Below, piece by piece: positions 22,282 through 35,875 of a stretch of DNA of 64,000 bases. The notes under the pieces are model-generated. The model made no database searches. It was not told where the DNA came from and saw nothing but the letters and a program-made list of their open reading frames with translations. Both the position numbers and the translations under genes were made by a program. The stretch comes from Effrenium voratum (Eukaryota > Sar > Dinophyceae > Suessiales > Symbiodiniaceae): the NCBI GenBank assembly GCA_963377175.1, contig CAUJNA010001502.1, positions 97,001 to 161,000 on the forward strand, written 5' to 3'. Position 1 is the stretch's first letter. The number at the start of each line of letters is the position of its first letter.

Positions 22282-22543
22282 GTGACAAACAGGTCACACC
22301 TAGGCTTAGGACCCCAGCAAAAAAAATGATATCTTTTTTGCCTGGTTAGTGGAAAAGAAAAAGGGGACCCAAAAAAGCCAAAAAAAAAAAAGGGGAGCTA
22401 ATTCTGGGGAAGACACATGGGTATCTCAGTTGCCCCAAGGACCTGGAACTAAACGAACTAAAAGGTTAGCCTTTTGGGGCCATGACTAAATATGGATCAA
22501 AACGGGAAAATTAAAAGGTCAAAAGGTCGGCTTTGAACAACTG

Positions 22544-22632
22544 AGGTATGGGTCAAAATTGAACCGCCAGAAAAACCGCAGGCTGTTTCCATTAGGGTTC
22601 CTCTGGGGGTACCTAGTTTTGACCCACAGCCA
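22544..22632. repeat. Dispersed repeat, family 3 (inverted copy)
   Basis: The reverse complement carries TGGCTGTGGGTCAAAAC, GGTACCC, GGAACCCTAATGGAAAC and CCTGCGG in the same order as at 13688 and 28598. Confidence 0.5.
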
Positions 22633-22803
22633 CATGTTGACACCTGAGCGGGTGAGAACTAAACCAAAACGCAGGTACTACCAGTGACCCATTTCGTACA
22701 AAAGAATTGGGAACCATAGCATTTACCAGCCATCACAATTTCCCATTGAGACCAAGAGAAACACGAAAGTCTGATCCAGAACCTGCAAGTTGCTGCCTCA
22801 CAG

Positions 22804-22870
22804 CCCCGACGCTCCGCAAGCAACTGCGCTTGCAGCTGGAGGCGCGTGGAAGCGCAACTGTGCCGAAAAG
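22804..22870 (+). CDS. Candidate exon, unknown protein
   Basis: A GC-rich plus-strand island after acceptor TGCTGCCTCACAG. Two frames are plausible: PTLRKQLRLQLEARGSA, or PDAPQATALAAGGAWKRNC, which keeps phase with the island at 22212-22281. The 3' end is not resolved. Confidence 0.3.
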
Positions 22871-24950
22871 GGGGAGCCATTGCGGCCCAAGAGTTTTGCA
22901 TGTATCGGATGAGCCAGCGAGATCCCCAACAGGGACTACCGGAATTGTCGGCACGTGGTCTAAGAGGCCCGCTCTGATTAAGACGCCCGATTCTTCAAGT
23001 CGACTGGCAGACAATGCTTACTCCAAAAGCACCCACAAAGTTTGGCCAAAAGACCCCTCTGATATATGTGTTTTGGCACTTCTTAGAACCCCCTCTGATC
23101 AAAGACGTCCCTTTCCGGCCCAACATCCCAAAATACCCAACATCGTAATTTTAAATTACCAATTTCAAAGCTATTGCCAATACTTTTGACAATACTAACT
23201 CCGAGCCTACCGGAAAACCGTTTCTTTGCAATGGAAAGCACTGTGAACTGACAACCAAATTGGCGGGAACCTCCAGTTCCTGGTGCTACTGACAACATGG
23301 AACCCTAACAACACGTCATTTTGAGAGGCATGGGCCTGGAAATGAATGATTTAGCCATAAGACCTTAAACATTCATCATCGCAAACTACCCACGCTGGAA
23401 CTGGTGTTGTGCGTGTTGTGCCTATGGGGGAACATCACAGCGGCCCCGTCAGGGTCCCTGCAGTCAGCCGAAGCCCATTGACTTGCAACGCGTCAGCAAG
23501 TAAAAACAAGGTAGTGAGGCAGCAACAAAGACAGCCAAGGCAGCAGAAAGGCAGGGAACAAGGCCCACCATACTCCAACACTTCTTCCCGAACGAAAAGC
23601 CAACGATGTTGGGGAACAGGCTGCGAAAAAGAAACAAACAAAAAACAAAGCAAACTTGGCTTTGGGGAGCCCAGAAACGAGGCCCTAAACTAGGCCCAAA
23701 CGAGGTTCAAACGAGGTCCAAAACCAGCCAAAAGCTCCAGTGGCCCAAAGGTCAGGTCCCTAGGCACGTTCACTCAACTGGGCAATTAAACAATACAAAT
23801 GCACGCGAAACAATGCAAACGCATCTGTCAAGCTGCTCTGAAACAAACTGTTCGAAGAATGGGTGTGTTCTGCTTATAAATTTGATTGTGGGCATGGTTT
23901 CGGCTTGCTGGTTGTTGTTTTGGTTGTTGCTGCTGCTGCTGCTGTTGTGGGCTAGCTCTGAAAGGACTCGAGGAAAAAAACAGCGAACCGCAACCTAAGT
24001 TCAATCTGTGCATTTGCAGGGGGGAATCATGTCGACCCCTGAATTTCATCAACCTGGTAGATTCTTCGGGAGGTATCCTTAAAGAGCCAAAGGATACCCT
24101 CTTAAGGGACTTAATCCCCATCATTCAACCAGCTCCGTGCTAATGCATTTGAAGATTCAGGAGCTCCATGTGGGGCTGCTGTGCAGAAGCTGCCTGGCAT
24201 CGGAGAGTGAAAGCCGGGCCACATGCGGGGCAACCCAAAGGAGTCAGAAAGCCCACACTTGACTTCGGGCCGGGTGAAAAACATGTTTTTGGGGATTTGG
24301 TTTTTGAAACCAGCACATCCAAAAACCTTGAAATTTGGAGACCCAACGGTGGACTCGCTTCTTGGAAGGGAAAATCAAGGAAACAAGTCTGAACAGTATG
24401 GTAGAGATCTCAGAAGGCCGGCATGGAAACCTGACCCAGCGATTTCTTGGTCCGGTGCAATGTGCACAGTTGGCGATTAGAGAGGGCTATCGCCATGAAA
24501 GATTGGAGGACTACACAGAATGTACGTCCGTTCAATCAACTCCAAGCCATTGCATGGCAAACGGGCCGCAACTGGATGCTTCTGCTTACCACTGCCGCTT
24601 TTATTCCCTGACCTCAACTCTGGGCCGAAAGTTGGTTTCCTTTGGCTTGCGGGCTGAAAGTTGGTTTCCCCGTTGGATCCTACGCAAGCCACTATGGTAG
24701 GTAGCCGGGCATTTGTCATGTGTTCTCTGGGTGGTTCCCTGGGTTCCAGCCAAAAGATGGTCCATGGAATCAATGGCTTGATTTGACGGCAAGCAACCGG
24801 CGGCCCACACCACAGGCGGCTTGCATGCGGGGTGAAGAATTTGATGTACACTCCCTTTGGGTCCAAACACCAGTCGAAACTCCAAATGAAGGGCAACAAA
24901 AGGACCACTTTCTATTATGGCTTACCCTCTCACCAATTAACATGGAGCCT
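22871..24950. other. No recognisable content
   Basis: About 2 kb with only chance open frames and a short CTG run at about 23926-23946. Nothing I can name. Confidence 0.4.
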
Positions 24951-24954
24951 GACA

Positions 24955-25045
24955 GGGGGGCTCCTGGGAGACGCACCCAACGCAGCCCCGGCCGTCAGTG
25001 TCAGGACCGCGGCCAAAGCGGTGTAGAACGCCTCAGAAGTGGCAA
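24955..25045 (-). CDS. Candidate exon: hydrophobic segment
   Basis: The minus strand reads SEAFYTALAAVLTLTAGAAL then GASPRS, a probable membrane helix with coding third positions. A possible acceptor (CCACTTCTGAG) precedes it. It may belong to a separate gene or to the far 5' part of the membrane gene on the left. Confidence 0.3.
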
Positions 25046-28000
25046 ATCCCGTTGAAGGGGAAGCTGGCTGGGCTGTAGGGTACCCTAATTCCACTGGTCG
25101 ATTCTGTCCAACCCTTGCCATGGTAGCAACAAAAACGTGCTTAGTTGGCAGCCCCCTACTAAACAATGGACAACCCAAAAAAACAAAAAAACTCAACAAA
25201 GACCTAATCACATGCTCACAGCAATGAAGTATTCTACCCCCGCAAGCCCTAACTTATAGCCGTATTGAAGGAAACCAGGGTTGAGATCCTACGACATATC
25301 TGGGCTATCTGGGGCAAAGGAACCACCCTGCCAAGAGGTCAGGCACCAGCCTATGCCTCGCTTGTTTGTAGTGACCTCCCAGAAATGTTGTCTGCCGAGT
25401 GGCCACACACAGCAGGGCCACCAGCAATCCGATGATCACATACACCGATCGGTCCTGACACCTCGATCGGCGAACCCTTCATTCAAGCAGCCTGCCGAGT
25501 TGACTCGCATAACAAAGTGTCGACCTCCTTTTTCAAGGCGGCCACGGTGCGGTTGTGAACATAATGTTTGGGCAACCACTGGTTGCTAGAAACAAGTTCA
25601 AGCTTTCTGGCCCTAAACTTACAAAGAAAGCTGGCAAGAAACAGCCTGAAGTTTGGAATCTGAACTGGTGAGAACAGGTCTGGATCGGCTTGAGAAGGAT
25701 TGAAAGCCTTCTAAAACTAAGCAACAGTAGAAACAACTCGTGGGGTGAACCGGTAGCGCGGCCACCGTTAACAAAAGGGATAAAGGGGTGCCACTGAACA
25801 ACTTCAGGATCAAAAGCGATGAGAAACCCGAAGGCTCCTTCGTGGCGAGGATATTTCTCCTTCGAGCACCAGCCAAGTGAAGGTTGGGCCTGAAAATGCC
25901 CAGCTCAACAAATTAAGTACAGGAACTTTCCGCATGGGTCGCAAAACAAAAAAAGAAGCCGTTGCACAAAGTGTGGGGGGGGGGCTTCATCAAGCTTGGG
26001 CCATGTCTTTGAAGTCCCACTCACTCTTAACCGGGAAAAAGCGGCCCACTATCGACGAGTTCCTTTTTCCCGCACAGGTCATCAGAGGTTGCGGCAGGGA
26101 GGGGTGGAGAATACATACAATATAAACAGGATTCCCTACATGTTCCCCAGATTCAACGCTACCCCGCCAGCAGGATACTACTGCTTCTTTGTGCTACATA
26201 AAGACTAAGTCGTATTCAAATATCGATTCATGTAAAGGGCACGCAATTTGCAAGTTCAATCAGGGATATTTTAGACATCTGGAGCCCTGCAACATAGCAG
26301 GGTGCAACACTCTTGGGCGTTGTTAGCTCAGTGGCTTGATCCAACCCCCAGATCTGATTGTTGCCTCCACCTTCTGGCTATGGCAACGAATGGGTTGGGG
26401 TGGGTCGAAAAACAAATGGAGACCGGCCTGACCCGCAGATTGAAACCAAGAAGCTGGTAGCAGGACGTACTGCTGCTACCTGGGCACAACAAAGCTTTTG
26501 TCGGCATCATGTTGCCTGCACGGACTAGGCCGGGGCCGGCAAAAGCCCAAAGGCATTCCGCAAAGGAATCTGCTCCAAGGTGGAGCTCAATTGGACTTGC
26601 CAGTTCACATGCGTTGCATGGGGGTCCGTCCTCAGGGAACCTGCTTCTGTTTTCCTTTTTTTGTTTGGGGGGGGAAATGGGTGTCGTCCCTGGATTTTTC
26701 ACTCCTTAAGTGAAACACTTATCCCAGGCTTTGCCAGGGGCTACCCTGGGATGGAGTCCACCCCCACAAACCCGCCCTGGTCAGTGCGGTCTCAAGCTGC
26801 GATTAACCATGCAGCAATAGGTGCAGGATTGTAGCATTAAGCTTACACCTTCTCCCACTGGCATAGCAGCTGTGAGCGGGACGAATTTCCTCTTGAAGGG
26901 ATCGCTTGCCAGGTGGCATGTTGCTGGGAGCTGAATACAGGATCTGGCAGGGAATTACAACAAAGACAATCATCCACCTTTTTGGAACGTTTGCTTCCGC
27001 CAGAAGATGTGTTTTAAACAAGAAGCATCCGAACTATTCAGCGCCCATGTTGGGTGAAGGGAGGCTAAAGCCTAAATTGGTTTGTTGAAAAATGGGGAAA
27101 TCCCCCCGAATGGGGATGGGTATTCCTATGTATTCCTTTTGTTCCCCTGGCAAACGCTTAAAACCACCAAAAATACCCTCAAACAAAGATTCACCCAAAA
27201 AATTACTAAAAATCACTAAAAATATCTTAATTAAAACCACACAAAAAAAACGGGGTACCCCTCAACCAAAGACACGCCCGTTGCTCGTTTCGTGCCGCGG
27301 TGCCCTCGAGGCAGGCGAAACAGTGCCGCCTGGGCACGGGTCTCTGACGGAAGCGCTGGCCTCCCAACGCCCATGGCGTGCCCAACGAAACTTTTCATCG
27401 AGTGGAATGGCCAAATCAAGCCCAAAGGATTTTAGCATATAGAATGGTCCAAGCCCAAAAAGTAACTCAAGTCCAGGACCTCAGAGAGTGAGCCACATGC
27501 TTTCTGGACTATGCTCTTATGGGAAAAATCGGAAAGGCTCCTCTGGCAAGGTTTGTTGGCTCCAAAGCAAAACAGAATCCCGACATTGTCCAAAGGCCTG
27601 AAACGTCAAGGGTAGAACCACAGAGTTCCAAACCTCCAGTGACACAAAGGACACCTTGGTTTTGGTTGGGTGACCCAAAGCGAAAACACCCCACAAAAAG
27701 GCTCCACTGGAGGTCTGGGGGGCAAACTCATCCCCCGGGTGAGCTTGTTGTTCGGATGCTATGAAGACTCCTTAGAGTGAATGAGAGACGTTTCACCCTT
27801 TTGGTGGACAATTTATCCGTTCTACGGAGCTTTCTGTGCACAGCCAGTTCTAAACCCCAACAATTAGGTTCCTTTGGGGCAGCCCTCCCGCTGTCCCGCT
27901 GTTGATTGAATTCGGGGAATGTTGTGAAGACGTCCCAATCTGCCAGACCTCCAGTGGTGACCCCGCTTTTCCCTTCTCTGGTGTAGGCTTCCCGAGGCAA

Positions 28001-31000
28001 CCAGCAAGGTGGCCTGGTAATTAACTGGAGGTCTTTGGTTTCCATGTCTACTGGACAAAAAGAACAACTCGCTAGTATAGGCCCGCGCACGAAGAGCGAA
28101 AGATGAAACGCCTCAAGTTGGGCGTTGTCTTTGTCTTCAGGAATGCGACTTAGCTTCCGTTTCTAGCGATTTACCCTTCCGCCTAACATGGAAGTCACCG
28201 GGAATTTTGAACAACATGGCCCAGGAGTTTGTAGATACGTTCGCTGGCTTCTCATTCTCTGGGTAATTATGGTTCAACCCCCCCCGTCGGAAACATCTTC
28301 CTCCACACCCTGCAGACATGGAGCCCGAAAAGAGGTCCCCCAGGAGGAGATTCCTCTACAACCGCCTTTCTTGTGGTTCCATGTAGATCTGCAGCAGCGA
28401 AAAGTAATATATAGGCGCAAGCGGGAAATGGGAAGCTCAGTTTGAAGTTCTTGCTCCCTGGATGGCGCCCACCCCAGGCCGAGCCGAGGCGCCCTGAAGC
28501 GCCCTCCGCGCAGCGGCCCTGCGCCAAGCACGCCTGGCCGAGCCAACGTGGAACCTACTGCGGACGCTGGCGCAATCCGGCACCGCACCACGAAATGCCT
28601 GTGGGTCAAAAATATGTGCTCTAAATGGAACCCTGGTAAATGGAATCATGGACTGAAACCTGCGGTACCCTGGTAGCTTCATATTGGCCCATCCCAAATG
28701 AAACCATGGTCGAAACGATGGGTTTGTTGGTATTTTGCGTTGGGGAATCAACATTTCTGGACGTCTGACATGGTGCATGCACTGAACCATCCCCCTCTCA
28801 ACACACATGGAAGTGCTCAGGCCCTTTTGGAAAACGACTTTTGCTTTGTTGTGAGGGTAGAGGTACGAACCAACTAGCATTCAATTCAGGCAGGATTGGT
28901 GGTCTGGGCATTTAACCCCGTGGTTTGCGCACGACGGAAAATTGGAAACCAGCCCGGGACACCTCCAAACCACTGATTCGGCACAAAACCACCAACCAGG
29001 AACCAGGGGGAAGCTGAAACATGGCACTTCCCGGGTTTGGCTGTTGCTTCAAAGATCTGCACGCGTTGGTGGAAAGTTGGTGGGGGAAACTACAGCAAGC
29101 AGTTTAGCATGCTTCTAGTCTTGTGCAGATTCGATCATGTTCCAGAGGCTCGGAGAAATTCTGACCTAACTTGGGCCACCAAGAAGGTTGATTCAAACCA
29201 AACAAGTGGGGCCTCAATACGCTCACCTGCAGCTAATGTGCCTTGAATAAAAAGCAAGCATACTCTTCAATGAACCAATCGGTCTGGCCGGGCAAACGCA
29301 ATGCAGCATGGCCGATCTATGAACAGAAAAATACTTGCAACCACAGGACCTTGAAATCGAAGGTGCTCAGCTTTAGGAGCCGTCAGCCGGCAAGTACCCT
29401 CCTGTCCACTTTGCCATGGAACACCAGAGAAAAGGAAAATGGTCTTGGACCCCTCAGTCAGGTTCGACGTGGACAACAGCGTAAGAGTCATAATGACCGA
29501 AGTGAGCAATGGCTTTCGATACAGGCCTTGCAACTGAATGCGCATGGGATATCTCAAGGGATAAACAATAAGCACAGTTGATTACAACAAGTTGTGATCC
29601 TCACATGTCTGACATGTGATTCCAGTTGCCACTGGGCCACCATGGTGGTTACCCAGCAGAAAAAAAGTCCACTAACGACGGGGTCCCCCTAGATTTCCCC
29701 ATTTAAACATCAGCCCACCATAAGCAAATTCACTTTATATAAATGGCATACAAAGCGCAAATGTAAGGACCCCTGAACAACTTAGAGACAAAACGCATCC
29801 CATCCCGTCCGGCCGCTGGACGAAGGCTGCAAGCTTCCATGCCCTCAGCATAAGCGTTTAGCTTCATGCCGAGTGGGCGCCCCCGGGAACAAAGCGATCC
29901 GATTTGCCATACCTCTGAAGTCTTTTACCACTTTTAGGAAGCCAAAGCAAACAATGTTCGAACAAGGCAGTTCTAAGAGAAAAGCGGTTGGGGTCATAAC
30001 GGAAAGCCAACATGACACCAACCATGACCCGAACTGCCTTGGCTACCATTTGGCAGCCTTGAAAGGGAGCTAGCAGGTGCTGGACAAAACACGCGACACA
30101 TGCCAAGAAGAGCATACTCCCCTGCAAACTCCCATGAAACCCGACAAACTATCATGTCTACAGGCATCCCCAAGTCCGAAAGGACAGCAGGTGTTCAAAC
30201 AAGGAGGATCCAGACCGCCTGGCTCCATGAGACTCGAGGGTGCTGCAAATTAAGAAACCCTCTTCCGAACGTTGCATTGCGTTTCGTAGGCTCACCTGCG
30301 CACGGGTTTCTTTTGGCGGCCATGACTGCATACAAAGGACCAAAAGGCGGACGCACCAACAGGTTAAGAAGTCGATTTTAGGCAAGCAAGCGAAACAATC
30401 GTGCAATCTAAAATTTAAACAAGAAGCCCCAATCCAATTGTTAGTCTGGCATGGTTGATGGACAGCATGATGATTCAGCGGACCCTTGGTTTGCAAGGAG
30501 ACCCTTTTGAAGAGCTGAAGCGATCATCACAATCATGAACAACAATGTGGCTCCCCCCCTCGCCAGCAGCAAACACCGTGCATCCCGAGGCTCGATGAAG
30601 TCATCTTCGTCCTCACGCACGGGAAAGGCACAGGCAAGCCATTGAACGACGTTGAAACCACCTGCATGTGTCCGTTTTAGGGTACCCTAGCAAACACCCT
30701 CTGTGTTGTTGTTTGAAGATAAGGCAACCATGGGAACATTCCCCGTGGATAGAGGTTCCCCTGGTTCGAAACAAACCCACCTTGGCTTCAGCTTGAGTTG
30801 CAAACAGGGGATGTGGAAATCACTGGGTGCTTTCCATCCCGTTGTGGTTCCCTGTCCAGAATTGCAGTCCATGAGTTGCGTCACAGACCCTTTACAGGCG
30901 CGGCAGAATACAACTAGACTCGCACTCTGTTTACACATTTTTTCTGTCCGAGAATGAACTTGTTTGACGCGACATGTGATTTCCCCACCAATCCACAAGG

Positions 31001-32732
31001 AACCTAAGAAACGCACGAGTGTCTTTTGAAGCCATTATTGATTTGTAAGGTGTTTTAGGCCGAGGCAGCCCTGTGGCGGGCTGCGCTATTTCAACAAGCT
31101 TTGTTCCGTAGCCCCATTTAGAATGGACAGGACCGAAGAAACAAACAACTATAGCGAGCTACTATCACTTGACATACCACAACAACAAAGGGGACAGGTT
31201 GTACAAAGTTGGAGATTTGCCGGGGTATGGGCTCACTCTGAAAATAAACATGCCAAGAACCACGCAGCAAACCTCGGATAGGTTCAAGCCATGCGGCCCA
31301 CACTGCGTAGTAGCCCGGCGCCTCAGCAACCGAATCAGCGCCCTCGAAAGCCAGCGAGAGACATCCCAAGAACACCTTGTTTTACGTAGGGGTTCATTTG
31401 CCACCAGTAAACAATGGTTGGGTTCATAGTGCCACACATTGTTTGCCAAACGTTTGTCATCATCCAATTTGGGACAACCATTCTTTTAATGGGGGTTGAA
31501 CCCTGGGAGTAGTGTCAGGGCAGGCCATTCCCGAATCAACTCTTCAAGGGGTAAGGGGAGGTTGAGTTCTCCTTTTGGCATTTCGCATGCGGTGCACATC
31601 CGGAGGTGAACGGGCGAGTTGTGAAGCCACATCCACCCATACCGGGTCAGCATCTGTGCCATGGTCAAACTTCCTTATGTGGGTCATGGCGATGGTTCCC
31701 TCAACAGAAACTGTACATCATTCTCCTGAAGCTTCCTTTCAGAGGTTGATGACTGTCCTAAGGACAGTATTCAGTTGCAAACTGTTTTGTCAAGGACATG
31801 TCTTGGCCAAACGTAGACCGCGCCCAAAAAATCAACCGGCTGCTGATCCAGCGGTAAAACAGAAAACACTGAGGGGAAGAAAGTCATGTGCAAGTCTGGT
31901 ATGGATTTCAGCATCAAAGATCTGCCCCGCAACATCCCGCAACACTTCAGTGCCAAAACCGTGAAAACTACAAACAGCTTCCATACAGAGGGGCGGACAA
32001 ACATCGCAAAGCAAGGGAGAATATCAAGTTTCACACTAGCTTAGCCCCCTGAACATCTCCAAGCCCGCAGGGTTAACAACCTGTCACTAGTTTTCCGCGA
32101 AAATTGTTCCCCACCCTGAAAAGGAAAAGGGGTGAACTCAATTCAGAAAACCAGGTTTCTTGGCGGGGAAACAAAAGGCTGCCTGTTCGGCGGCGAGAAA
32201 ATGATGCCCCAAGCCCTGGCATTCTAAGGCATACTAAACCAATGCTAACCAATACGAAGCCAATACGAACTGATACTAAGCCAATGGTTCAAAACCAACT
32301 CGGTCCGGAGGCCAGCAAAACCCACTGAATCCCGCAAGACTGCCACGCAAGCAACATTTCCGGGGAGTGGCACAGGGAAGTCCAGGAAAGGCCCTTACTA
32401 TTCACTAGATCTGACCCTTTGTCGCCGGTCATATCCCTTGACCTCTGGGTGTCCTGAAGCCTCTCTTAGAACCCCATGGGATGACTGGATGGCCGATCTG
32501 GTTGATTCGCTTTGGCTTCCGGTGAGCTTTCCATGCCAAGAGCAGCAGCACCCCACCCAGAATACGTGAATTGGGAGAGTGGCGCGTCCTAAGGAACTCA
32601 GTGTCCCACCAGAAACTGGAAAATGGACAGGAGAAAAGACGTCAAATGGAATCCTAGAGAGGTACCCCAATTCCACTTCAACACCACCCAATCTCCCGCC
32701 ATCTCGCCCATTCTGCCCCGGCACATTCTCAG
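25046..32732. other. Long stretch without a recognised gene
   Basis: About 7.7 kb. It has a family 3 repeat at 28598-28712 and two weak GC-rich islands (about 27283-27400, plus reading TRPLLVSCRGALEAGE; about 28450-28590, strand unclear). The remaining frames are short and uninformative. Confidence 0.4.
28598..28712. repeat. Dispersed repeat, family 3
   Basis: CCTGTGGGTCAAAA, then ATGGAACCCTGGTAAATGG, GACTGAAACCTGCGG and TACCCTGGTAG, in the same order as the copy at 13688-13795. Confidence 0.6.
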
Positions 32733-32781
32733 GCTGCGCCGTGCCGGCAAGAAGGCTCTGCTGTCCTACGCCATCCTGAGC
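32733..32781 (+). CDS. Candidate small exon
   Basis: The plus strand, after acceptor CACATTCTCAG, reads LRRAGKKALLSYAILS, with coding third positions. Donor uncertain. No family. It could be part of a plus-strand gene with the islands at 33840, 34979 and 35627. Confidence 0.3.
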
Positions 32782-33837
32782 AGAAACACATCCAGCCCTA
32801 GGTGTCCGTTTGGACGAAACCTGGTACTCTTAAATGCGCAGAACATAGAAGCACCAACCAAACCGACCTTAAAAAAGACATCTATGCTTCCATGAAGGTT
32901 TCTCCCTCCCCTGGGAGCATGGGCGCCGGCCCTGGTTCTGGGGAGGCGAGCTGACTATGGGTTGTTCCCCCTTTTCAAACCTTTCATTCGCTTGATAGTT
33001 TTGGTTCTTGTTGGTGTTCTGTACCTCCCTGACTCGGTGGTGCCCTCGGCCTCGATTGGCCACGACTTAGACTTTGAACAAACCTGCCGTGGGCTTATGC
33101 ATGAGTATGTAAGACCAGCCGTTGCACCGCGCGTGGTTTGACCAGCTCAAAAGCTCTTCTCGGATTTTGGGTACCCTGGACAAGCCGGCCCTTACAGTGG
33201 GCGTGTCAGGGGCTACCTCAAAAATCCATCGGCTCATCCAGCTAGAATGGTTGCCGCAAGAAACGCAGGGCCGCAGGGGGTCCCCTAAAACAAGATTCCT
33301 CTCCAACAAGCTTGGAGGATCCATACCAAGGGATAGGCAAGTAAGAAATATGCCTTCGATTTGCCTTCAAATCCCTGTGCCTCCGCCCCTCATCAAACTT
33401 GGGCTGGCCCTGTTTCTGTCCAAGTTGGCCAAGTTGGCAGTCCCTGGGTTACAAACACGCTGGCCGAGCATTAACATCTCGAACTGACTCTTGTCCACCG
33501 CTAATGAAATTGTTCAAGCAACCCCCCAAAGGGAGAGGACCCCCTGGCCCAGCAAGCCAAAATGAACTTGAACCGCCTTACCAAAGCAACATGCTTGATG
33601 CTAGTCCGTATCTTATAAACCTTGAAAAGCAACATCGATTTCAAAAGAGATCCCACTTAAATGGCTGATTCCCATCGCTATGGCTACTGAATCTCACTTT
33701 GAACAGGGCTCCAGGGTGTCCATGTTTCATCTTAGCCCAAAATGTAATAAACCTCAGATGGGGCAACAGGTAACATGATTTCCAAGAAGATCCACCAAAC
33801 CAAGCCAATGACATAACTTCCACTAGAAGACCCCCGC

Positions 33838-33948
33838 CCCGCAGCAAACAGAACAAGGGGGCATCGAACCCATCGAGGCGAGCCGCCTGCAAGCACTTGG
33901 ACTGGCCCCAGGCAGCTTGGGAGGAGCCCACCGGGCAGTCCTCCGTTG
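33838..33948 (+). other. Coding-like island
   Basis: The plus strand reads EPIEASRLQALGLAPGSLGG in one frame and a second open frame overlaps it. No splice pair identified, no family. Confidence 0.2.
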
Positions 33949-34978
33949 TTTTTGCTCGGCCCAGGCGGACAACCGCCACAGAAAAGGAGATGAAAAGGCG
34001 ACCAAAAAGTCAAACTCCACAACATGAGCCAACAAAAGGCTTGAAACCGAAGCTGGCTCAAAGAAAGGAACCCAACACACAAAGACCAAACAACACAAAT
34101 CGGCCCAAACAATGAGCCAGCAAGAACCCCAAACAAAAGCTGGCCCGAAAATATAGATGGTTGAGGTCCGGCACAATGTTCAGCGCGCTACGGACAATGT
34201 CCTCCGGAAGGTACGATGACATGACCAGCCAGGATTGAAACAGGATTGTTGGATCCCTTTTGTTTTTTTTCCCTTTTGTTCCCTTTTGTTTTTGTTTGTT
34301 TTGTTCGACATGACCAGAAACAACCAGGATTGTTTCATGCTTTTTTCCCTTTTGTTTTTGGGGGGTGGGGGGGCCGAGGGTGGAACATGGGGCACCTCCA
34401 ACCTGTAGGGTGCACACTATGAGAGGGCCACAGCTGGCTTCCCCGCAATTGGGTCGCTTGCTTTCCTCAGCCATGGCCTGGTTCTGAACCATGCCGCATG
34501 CAATGGAAAGGAACAAGTAGCACTTTTGGGCCCATGGCTAAAACAGTGTCAACACCTGAAAGCCAAGAGAGCTTGTATGCAGGTGATTTTTATCTCCACC
34601 CTCTGGTTGGGGCCGCTGGCTAATGGTGCTCAGCAAATCCTGGCATGCTTCAATGATGCTCCTTGGTGATACCTGCCAAAATAGTTCCCCTGCCACGGAT
34701 CGTTGAGTTCCTGACTTCCAAATGGGGCAAAGTGCAAAGGGTTGGCTCTACTCGCAGGCCGTTTGGACCACATTGGGATATCTCTTCATTGGGGTAGGGT
34801 TGCTTTCAGAATCTTTCGGAAGACCAGCGGTAACCACCTATTTATTTTTCGACTGCACAGTAAACCCTGAAAAAATAGGCCGGTCTCCCTGTAGTTTCCC
34901 CTTGAAGCAACGGGTTCCAATAGAGACAAATTCACTGCTTCGACCTCCGAATTCGTCCACCACGCCTGGCACTCCAGG

Positions 34979-35053
34979 CTAAACGCGCTGCTGAACCGCC
35001 CCGGCGGGCAGAAAGAGCAGTTGCTCCTGGCGGGTCCGGGGCCGGAGAGCTGA
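34979..35053 (+). CDS. Candidate terminal exon
   Basis: The plus strand, after acceptor GGCACTCCAG, reads LNALLNRPGGQKEQLLLAGP then GPES and TGA at 35051-35053. Good coding bias up to the stop. No family recognised. It would be the 3' end of a plus-strand gene. Confidence 0.35.
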   Translation, partial: LNALLNRPGGQKEQLLLAGPGPES

Positions 35054-35534
35054 GCCACCAATGGGAAGATTTTGCTTTTGAAGAATTGGGTGGGGAAATG
35101 AAACAAAAAGGCGACCAACAGGTGTGTCGGTTCCTCCAGTGAACACGTCATTGAAGGGGTTCGGACCTCATTGGAAGTCTTTGGACCAAAAACATGGCCT
35201 TTTTCAGGATGCTGAGAGTTGTGAAGCATGGCAATTCCCAAACCCCAACTGCGACCAGTGACCCGAGAGGTAGAAATTGATTGAAGCCATTATGTTTGGT
35301 TTGACATGTTTGCTTTGGCTTACCTTATTAACTTGTGGCCGCTTTTGTTTCCCCTCAGTCTCACAGATTGCATGGGACTTATTCCAGTCTGGCCCAGATA
35401 TGAGGGATACTGAATTAAGGGACTGGGATATCTGAAGCCCAGTTTCTCAATGGATTGCACGCTGCAATTCCTTACTGTACTTTTTTCTTAGAGGTGGGGA
35501 CGCCTTAGATCTAAGCGGTGATTCACTTGCATGT
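35054..35534. other. No recognisable content
   Basis: Follows the candidate terminal exon; I see no polyadenylation signal or gene that I can support. Confidence 0.4.
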
Positions 35535-35618
35535 GCTTAAAGCCCAATGAACAAATAAACATATTTCCAGTAGTGATAAATTCTCTTTGGGGAAAAACAC
35601 ATATTCTCAAGCAAATTA
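35535..35618. repeat. MITE-like element, family 2
   Basis: Left GTGCTTAAAGCCCAATGAA, core TTTCCAGTAGTGATAAATTC, right TCTCAAGCAAATT. It matches the family 2 layout but with more diverged ends. A coding-like island begins 9 bp to its right. Confidence 0.5.
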
Positions 35619-35626
35619 AAGTTCAG

Positions 35627-35718
35627 CAGCGCCCCTTGCTTTTGTCGCCGCGGCTCCTGCCAAGCGCCGCCGCCCGGCCCACCGGGCAGTGAAGGCACTC
35701 GTTGCTGCCCGCCTTGCG
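35627..35718 (+). CDS. Candidate exon, basic Ala-rich segment
   Basis: The plus strand, between an AG at 35625-35626 and donor CTTGCG|GTGTCA, reads APLAFVAAAPAKRRRPAHRA then VKALVAARLA. Strong coding bias and very basic. No family assigned. Confidence 0.35.
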
Positions 35719-35875
35719 GTGTCAGCAAAACACCAAGCCTTCAGAATACGTTGCTTTTTTTTTGCACATTCCAAAAAGGCCAACCCGGACTAATGATTTA
35801 CACATGGTTGCCAAAAAGCGAACCCCAAAAAGTTCCAAATTCAAAGGCAAACTCGCTGTGGCCAACCGCCCAACC

